NCBI RefSeq assembly: GCF_020883455.1
Contig: NZ_CP086615.1
Location: 2,294,001 to 2,358,000 of the forward strand
Direction: 5' to 3'
DNA length: 64,000 bases
DNA from: Spiribacter halobius
GTDB lineage: Bacteria; Pseudomonadota; Gammaproteobacteria; Nitrococcales; Nitrococcaceae
Part shown: positions 59,622 to 64,000 of the stretch, piece after piece
Layout of the letters: each line of letters begins with the position of its first letter
How positions within the stretch are numbered: position 1 is the stretch's first letter
The notes under the pieces: model-generated
Databases searched by the model: none
The model's input: only the letters and a program-made list of their open reading frames with translations
What the model was told of the DNA's origin: nothing
Made by a program: the position numbers and the translations under genes

Positions 59622-60926
59622 TCAGTCGTAGTTGGTCTCGACGCGGCTCGAGAAGCGGAAGTCCAGCAGCCGCATGGCCTCGTGAAAGCGCTCGGTGAGC
59701 TCGTCCCGGCTGTCGCCGCCGAGGAAGATCTCGCCGATCTCGAAGCTGTAGCTGTCCTGGTCCGGCAGCTCCGAGAGCCGCTGGCCCTCGCGCACGTGGA
59801 TCGCCAGCTGCGCGTCCGGGAAGCGGCGGCGCAGCCGCGCTACGTCGTCCTCCTTGGGCACGCGGGTGACCTCCGCGTCACCGTACACCCGGGGCATGAA
59901 CTTCGCGGCATAGCGGTACTCGCCTTCGCTGCGGGGGAACTCGGGCCTTCGGCCGAGGGCGACGTCAATGGCCACCTCATGATGCGAGGCCCCGTCCACC
60001 AGCTCGAACAGCGGCGAATGGGACTTGGAGATGCGCGGGTTGATCTCCAGCAGCTTGATGTCGTCGTTCGCCTCGTCCCAGAAGAACTCGATGTTGAACG
60101 GCGAATGCTCGAGCCCGATGTGACGGATGATGCGCCGCGTCGTCTCCTTCATGCGCTCGGAGACCCGCTCCGGCAGCTCCGAAGGATAGTGGTACCCGAC
60201 GAAGCTGACGCCGTTGGGCCCTCGCAGCGAGTCGATCACGGCATAGATGTGGGGCTCGCCGTCCAGGACGTAGCCTTCCAGCGTGCAGCCGCGCCCGCCG
60301 ATGATGCCCTCGGCGATGCAGTAGCCGCCGGCGAGGGAGGCGCGGCGGGCGCCCAGCCGTGCCCGCTGCAGCAGTGCGTCGAAGGGCTCGGCGAAGCGGC
60401 CGATGGCCGGGCGGATGCGCGCCAGCGCATGACGCAGATCGCCGCGGTCGTCGATACGGAAGCCCAGCGTGCTGGAGAAGGCCACGACGGGCTTCAGCCA
60501 GAAGGGATAGGGCAGGGGCGGGTCGTCCAGCACGGCATCGTCCTGTGGGTCCACGAGGGCGAAGGGCGGCGTCGCGTCCGGGGTCGCCTCCGCCTGCTCC
60601 GCGCGCGTCCAGTACTTGTTCTCGCAGCGCAGTACCGCCTCCAGGCTCGGGCCCGGCAGACCCGCGTGAGCCTGCAACAGGGGCAGCAGGCTGGTGGTGG
60701 GGAAGTCCCAGTGGCCGATGATCGCGTCCACGGTACCGGGAAAGCGGTCCAGCTCGCGCTGCGCGTCGTGCAGCAGATCCTCCAGTGGATAGCTTTCCGG
60801 GTTGACGATGCGGTCGTAGGGGATCAGGCCGTGGAAGCGGTAGTGCTCGGCGCCGCGGACGGTCTGCAGCAGGCGGCGGTGGAAATCGTCCAGGCCGATG
60901 ACGAAAATGTTGCGTTCGTTCTCCAT
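59622..60926 (-). CDS. ATP-grasp domain protein
   Basis: A 434-residue ligase-like protein. The N-terminal domain (1-110: NIFVIGLDDFHRRLLQTVRG and PGTVDAIIGHWDFPTTSLLP) precedes the ATP-grasp fold: VLRCENKYWTRAEQAEA, PFWLKPVVAFSSTLGFRID with the phosphate-binding Lys, IAEGIIGGRGCTLEGYVLDG and the metal site NIEFFWDEANDDIKLLEINP then RISKSHS. The Glu and Asn residues that hold Mg are present. Such enzymes join a carboxylate to an amine or thiol; substrate unknown. The start at 60926 has CGGAGAAAAA upstream. Downstream, 14 bp away, is the DUF938 methyltransferase-like gene, maybe acting on the same product. Confidence 0.88.
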   Translation of the reverse strand: MENERNIFVIGLDDFHRRLLQTVRGAEHYRFHGLIPYDRIVNPESYPLEDLLHDAQRELDRFPGTVDAIIGHWDFPTTSLLPLLQAHAGLPGPSLEAVLRCENKYWTRAEQAEATPDATPPFALVDPQDDAVLDDPPLPYPFWLKPVVAFSSTLGFRIDDRGDLRHALARIRPAIGRFAEPFDALLQRARLGARRASLAGGYCIAEGIIGGRGCTLEGYVLDGEPHIYAVIDSLRGPNGVSFVGYHYPSELPERVSERMKETTRRIIRHIGLEHSPFNIEFFWDEANDDIKLLEINPRISKSHSPLFELVDGASHHEVAIDVALGRRPEFPRSEGEYRYAAKFMPRVYGDAEVTRVPKEDDVARLRRRFPDAQLAIHVREGQRLSELPDQDSYSFEIGEIFLGGDSRDELTERFHEAMRLLDFRFSSRVETNYD

Positions 60927-61098
60927 GGGTTTTTCTCCGTGGCCATCTGCCCGGCCGGCGCGGTTCGCGTCCTGGCCGGGGCGGAGTTCGGTTCCAGCTT
61001 TGCTGGATGAGATGGGGTCGGGAACGCTGGGCTGTAAAGGGTTGGCATTGCCCTCGGCTGTGCGATGCTGGGTGCGGTTCCAGTAAAGGGAGGCTGGG

Positions 61099-61857
61099 GT
61101 GGCGCGACTGCTGGAGATCCTCGCCATCGAGCTGCTGCCGGTGCTGGGTGGACTGGTCGGGCTGCTGCTGGCGCTGCTGATCTGGCGGCGGTGGCGGCGT
61201 CGGCAGCCGACCGGTGTGCGCCCGCGCCGGGCGCGTCGCAAGTCGATCCTCAACGAGCCTGGGCGGGCGTTCCTGGACGCCCTGGACCGGGCAATCGGCC
61301 GCGAGTATCGGGTATTCGTGCGGGTCCCGGCGGCCGAGGTGGTCCAGGTGCTGGGAGAGGGGAACGCCGAGCGGCGTAAAGCCGAGGAGGACAGGCTCGT
61401 GCGGCAGCGCTTCGACTTCCTGCTCTGCGACCCGGACACGCTGGCCCCGCTCTGCGCCATCCAGATGGACGCCCGCGACCGCGACGGTGGCCAGAGCGTC
61501 TTCATTGGCGAGCTCTGCCGGGAGATCGGCCTGCCGCTGCTGCGGGTGCCCGAGCGACCCGCCTATGCGGTGAGCCGCCTGCGCAATCTGATCCGCGAGC
61601 GTGTGGCGGCGGCCGAGGTGCCCGGCGTCGATGCGAGCCGCGAGCCGTGGATCGGCGAGGCCACGGAGCCGGTGGAGGACACGGAAACCGGCACCGCCGG
61701 AGCGGCCCCGGCGGACGGCCCGAGCTGCCCGCGCTGCGGCAGCGGGATGACGGCGCGGGCGGTGACCACCGGCGCCCACGCCGGGCGGCGGGTCTGGCGT
61801 TGCGCGCGCTATCCCGAGTGCCCGGCCGTGGTCACGGACGCCCGCGCCCGGGAGTGA
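61099..61857 (+). CDS. Membrane-anchored DUF2726 protein with zinc ribbon
   Basis: A 252-residue protein starting with GTG. One N-terminal membrane helix (IELLPVLGGLVGLLLALLIW) is followed by a basic cluster, then a DUF2726 domain (about 45-165): RKSILNEPGRAFLDALDRAI, VRQRFDFLLCDPDTLAPLCA and IQMDARDRDGGQ..., a fold with nuclease-like acidic residues (D in FDFLLCD, Q-x-D). The C-terminus (220-250) is a topoisomerase-type zinc ribbon: CPRCGSGMTARAV and VWRCARYPECPAVV. The combination implies binding to nucleic acid at the membrane. It is 3 bp before a LysR gene, perhaps one transcript. Function unknown. Confidence 0.85.
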   Translation: MARLLEILAIELLPVLGGLVGLLLALLIWRRWRRRQPTGVRPRRARRKSILNEPGRAFLDALDRAIGREYRVFVRVPAAEVVQVLGEGNAERRKAEEDRLVRQRFDFLLCDPDTLAPLCAIQMDARDRDGGQSVFIGELCREIGLPLLRVPERPAYAVSRLRNLIRERVAAAEVPGVDASREPWIGEATEPVEDTETGTAGAAPADGPSCPRCGSGMTARAVTTGAHAGRRVWRCARYPECPAVVTDARARE

Positions 61858-61860
61858 CGC

Positions 61861-62745
61861 TTGCCATTCAACGTGTCCATTCGTCATCTGAAGACGCTGA
61901 TCGCCGTCTCCGAGCACGGTTCCTTCGCGGCGGCCGCCGATGCGGTATGCCTGACCCAGTCCGCGGTCAGCCAGCAGATGAAGGCACTGGAGGAGCAGCT
62001 CGGGGTCGAGCTCTTCGACCGGCACCGGCGACCGCCGGAGCTGAATCCGCGGGGCCGGGCGCTCATACAGCGTGCCCGCCAGCTGGTCTATCTCTACGAG
62101 CGCCTGCATGACGAGGCCGGCGGCGAGTCCGAGCTGACGGGGCTGCTGGAGATCGGCGCCGTACCGACCACCCTGACCGGCATGGTGCCTCGCGCGCTCG
62201 TCCGCCTGCGGGCCAGCCAACCCACGCTCCAGGTACGCGTCTCCAGCGGCCTTTCGGCTGAGCTGCTCGCCCGCCTCGACCGTGGCGACCTGGACGCGGC
62301 GGTGGTCAGCGAGCCCAAGCCCGTGCCCACCGGCATGCTCTGGCACCCTGTGGCCGAGGAGCCGCTGATGGTGATCGCGCCGGCGGACTGCAGTGGTGAC
62401 GATTACCGGGCGCTGCTCACCGAGCTGCCTTTCATCCGTTTCAGTCGCAATGCCTGGGTCGGGCACAGTATCCAGCGCAAGCTCCTGGACCTCGGGGTTC
62501 ACGTCAACGAGGCGATGGAGCTGGATTCCCTGGAGGCAATACGACAGATGGTGCGGCACGGCCTGGGGGTATCCATCGTGCCGGTGCCGGCGGTGACACC
62601 GGAGGACGCCGGTGGTCTGCGGACGCTCCCCTTTGGCGATCCGCCTCAGTCCCGGGGTGTTGGGCTGCTGGAGCGACAGGAGCACCTGAAGATGGGGCTG
62701 ACGGCGGCCCTGCTAAGGGAACTTCAGGCGGTGGCCGAGCCCTGA
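61861..62745 (+). CDS. LysR family transcriptional regulator
   Basis: A 294-residue regulator starting with TTG: IRHLKTLIAVSEHGSFAAAA, then CLTQSAVSQQMKALEEQLGV, the classic LysR HTH. The effector domain follows (IGAVPTTLTGMVPRALVRL, LDAAVVSEPKPVPTGMLWHP and a final RQEHLKMGLTAALL). The start three bases after the upstream stop suggests coupling with the DUF2726 gene, although an internal promoter cannot be excluded. The next gene, a TauE/SafE exporter 150 bp on, is a plausible target. The intergenic sequence 62746-62895 includes TTCTTAAGAT, a small palindrome, but no clear LysR box. Confidence 0.92.
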   Translation: MPFNVSIRHLKTLIAVSEHGSFAAAADAVCLTQSAVSQQMKALEEQLGVELFDRHRRPPELNPRGRALIQRARQLVYLYERLHDEAGGESELTGLLEIGAVPTTLTGMVPRALVRLRASQPTLQVRVSSGLSAELLARLDRGDLDAAVVSEPKPVPTGMLWHPVAEEPLMVIAPADCSGDDYRALLTELPFIRFSRNAWVGHSIQRKLLDLGVHVNEAMELDSLEAIRQMVRHGLGVSIVPVPAVTPEDAGGLRTLPFGDPPQSRGVGLLERQEHLKMGLTAALLRELQAVAEP

Positions 62746-62895
62746 GTGGGCGGCGCCTTCCCCGCAGCGGGGTTTGTTCAGCGGTTTCTTAAGATCCAGT
62801 TCAGTAATTGTCGACCTCCCGGGCACCCGGTTGCCGTACCTTGAGGGGCTCTGCGGCGTCCTTGCCGTGGTGCATTCGCTCGCCGGGGGAGGGTT

Positions 62896-63651
62896 ATGGA
62901 CTGGCTGCCTTTTGCACCGGAGCTCACGGCCCTGGTGGCCATCGCGCTGTTTCTGGGTGGTGCGGTCAAGGGGACGGTGGGCGTAGGGCTGCCGCTCGTG
63001 GTGGTCTCACTGCTCGGGAGCTTCCTCGACCCGAAGCTCGCCGTGGTGCTGGTGACGGTGCCGGTGGTGGTGAGCAACGTCTGGCAAAGCCTGCGCTCGG
63101 GCATCGTGCTGGGGGCCGCACGCCGGTTCTGGCCGCTGATTCTGCCGTTCGTGCTCTGCACCTGGCTGGGGGCGCAGCTGCTCGCCTCCATGCATACGGC
63201 GCTGCTCCTGGGGTTCCTCGGCGCACTGGTGATCGGCTTCTCCATGCTCAACCTGGCGCAGCCGCAGTGGCGCCTCGCCCCCCGCTACGAGCCGTTCGCC
63301 GGACCCGGCGTCGGTGCCGTGGCGGGTGTGCTCAACGGCGTCTCCACCGTGAATGGGCCGCCGCTGATCATGTATCTGGTCTCCCTGGGACTGCAGAAGA
63401 ACGACTTCGTCGGCAGCTACGGGCTGATCGCGCTCGCAGGCTCGATCCCGCTGGTGCTGTCCTATATCGGCGTCGGACTGATGGGGCCGGCAGAGTTCGG
63501 TGCCTCGGCGCTGGCGCTGGTGCCGGTGCTGGCAGGGCTGCTGACCGGCGAGCGGCTGCGCCGGCGGATTGATCCGGACCTCTTCCGCAAGGTGCTGCTG
63601 GTGGTTCTGATCGTGCTCGGCCTGAACCTTATCCGGCGCGCCCTCTACTGA
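62896..63651 (+). CDS. TauE/SafE family membrane transporter
   Basis: A 251-residue membrane protein with about eight hydrophobic helices and the two-fold repeat of TauE/SafE permeases: LGGAVKGTVGVGLPLVVVSL in the first half and VAGVLNGVSTVNGPPLIMYL in the second, the repeated G-x-x-x-G-x-(G/N)G-x-P substrate-site segment. Members move sulfoacetate, sulfite or similar organic anions, usually outward. Start at 62896 (MDWLPFAPE) following GGGGGAGGG. It is downstream of a LysR gene, likely its regulator, and convergent with a fumarate reductase-like flavoprotein gene, which may handle the same type of organic acid. Confidence 0.93.
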   Translation: MDWLPFAPELTALVAIALFLGGAVKGTVGVGLPLVVVSLLGSFLDPKLAVVLVTVPVVVSNVWQSLRSGIVLGAARRFWPLILPFVLCTWLGAQLLASMHTALLLGFLGALVIGFSMLNLAQPQWRLAPRYEPFAGPGVGAVAGVLNGVSTVNGPPLIMYLVSLGLQKNDFVGSYGLIALAGSIPLVLSYIGVGLMGPAEFGASALALVPVLAGLLTGERLRRRIDPDLFRKVLLVVLIVLGLNLIRRALY

Positions 63652-63670
63652 GCCCCGGTTTGGCCCGGCG

Positions 63671-64000
63671 TCAACCGGTGATCGGTTCGGACTCCAGCAG
63701 GCTTCCTCCGGGGGCGACCCGCGTGAAGCGGACCGGCTCCCGCGTGACCTCCAGGCGCTCGCCCTCGGTCAGGCGCACCAGCGTGAACTCCGAGCCCTCT
63801 AGGCTACCGGTGTCCGGGAAGTCCTCCCGATAGTGCGCGCCCCGGGAGTTTTCCCGCGCCAGCGCCGCCGTGACGATCGCGCGGCTGACCAGGATCTGGT
63901 TGCGCAGGTTCAGCCAGTCGTGCCAGGTGAGGTTGAAGGCGAGGTCTTCGCCGCCGGCGATGCCAGTGGTGGCAAGCTCAGCGTCCAGGGTGGCCAGGCT
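63671..64000 (-). CDS. Fumarate reductase/succinate dehydrogenase-type flavoprotein (C-terminal part)
   Basis: Only the last 109 residues are in the window; the gene enters from the right edge. The sequence NLRNQILVSRAIVTAALARE followed by NSRGAHYREDFPDTG is the C-terminal helix bundle and tail of fumarate reductase/succinate dehydrogenase flavoprotein subunits, with SRGAHYR being the conserved Arg/His patch. The end (LESEPITG) is short. Whether it is SdhA, FrdA, L-aspartate oxidase or a tricarballylate-like enzyme cannot be told from this part. Next to a TauE transporter, a role in organic acid oxidation is likely (inference). Confidence 0.85.
   Translation of the reverse strand, partial: SLATLDAELATTGIAGGEDLAFNLTWHDWLNLRNQILVSRAIVTAALARENSRGAHYREDFPDTGSLEGSEFTLVRLTEGERLEVTREPVRFTRVAPGGSLLESEPITG

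Overview
This is 64 kb of GC-rich bacterial chromosome. The gene families point to a gammaproteobacterium, most plausibly of the Chromatiales/Ectothiorhodospiraceae type; this rests on overall impression of gene content and base composition, not on a marker gene. I saw no rRNA, tRNA, CRISPR array, plasmid or prophage module, and no transposase gene. Genes are packed in short runs of one to three, many with recognisable Shine-Dalgarno sequences.

Layout. 1-3.98 kb (minus strand): the 5' part of a PotD-like solute-binding protein, a CBS-domain ClC protein, an HDOD signalling protein and an FMN reductase. 4.1-9.2 kb (plus): lemA, an M48 membrane peptidase and a TVP38-disulfide reductase fusion. 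9.3-17.1 kb: a glutamate synthase-like FMN protein, an FAD oxidase divergent from an HxlR regulator, and small metabolic genes (GST, GNAT, DUF6151, TrpF paralogue). 17.1-28.2 kb is the accessory part. It holds a Phd/ParE pair, a 1297-residue FAD/Fe-S dehydrogenase, a FitA antitoxin whose PIN toxin is broken, hicB antitoxin remnants in two copies, an AT-richer P-loop ATPase gene (candidate defence gene), and an ECF42 sigma factor with its usual DGPF/YCII partner genes. 28.2-44 kb: AraC-type regulators, a beta-propeller, methyltransferase, DUF2182/DUF1326, a STAND-type regulator, a serine protease joined to a zinc-protease-like domain, LysR/DoxX, MOSC and DUF6152 genes. 44-64 kb: two MscS channels, nitronate monooxygenase, AlkA, SatD/DUF3307, a class C beta-lactamase-like hydrolase, an aceE standing alone, a photolyase relative with domains in reversed order, MFS, DUF938 and ATP-grasp genes, a LysR gene followed by TauE, and the end of a fumarate reductase-type flavoprotein.

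The most striking non-coding signal is a family of 180-bp palindromic elements (here family A). There are three full copies, one internally deleted copy and four single ends. They have near-perfect terminal inverted repeats, often border a CTAG-like sequence, and repeatedly provide part or all of the stop codon of the adjacent gene. Two other palindromic elements with different sequences (54.6 kb and 6.8 kb) have the same design. They look like non-autonomous, MITE-like elements moved by a transposase outside the window. Other points of interest are the permuted photolyase, the two-protease fusion, the STAND-GNAT-winged helix regulator, the ClC lacking both key glutamates, and an accessory island flanked by diverged direct repeats.
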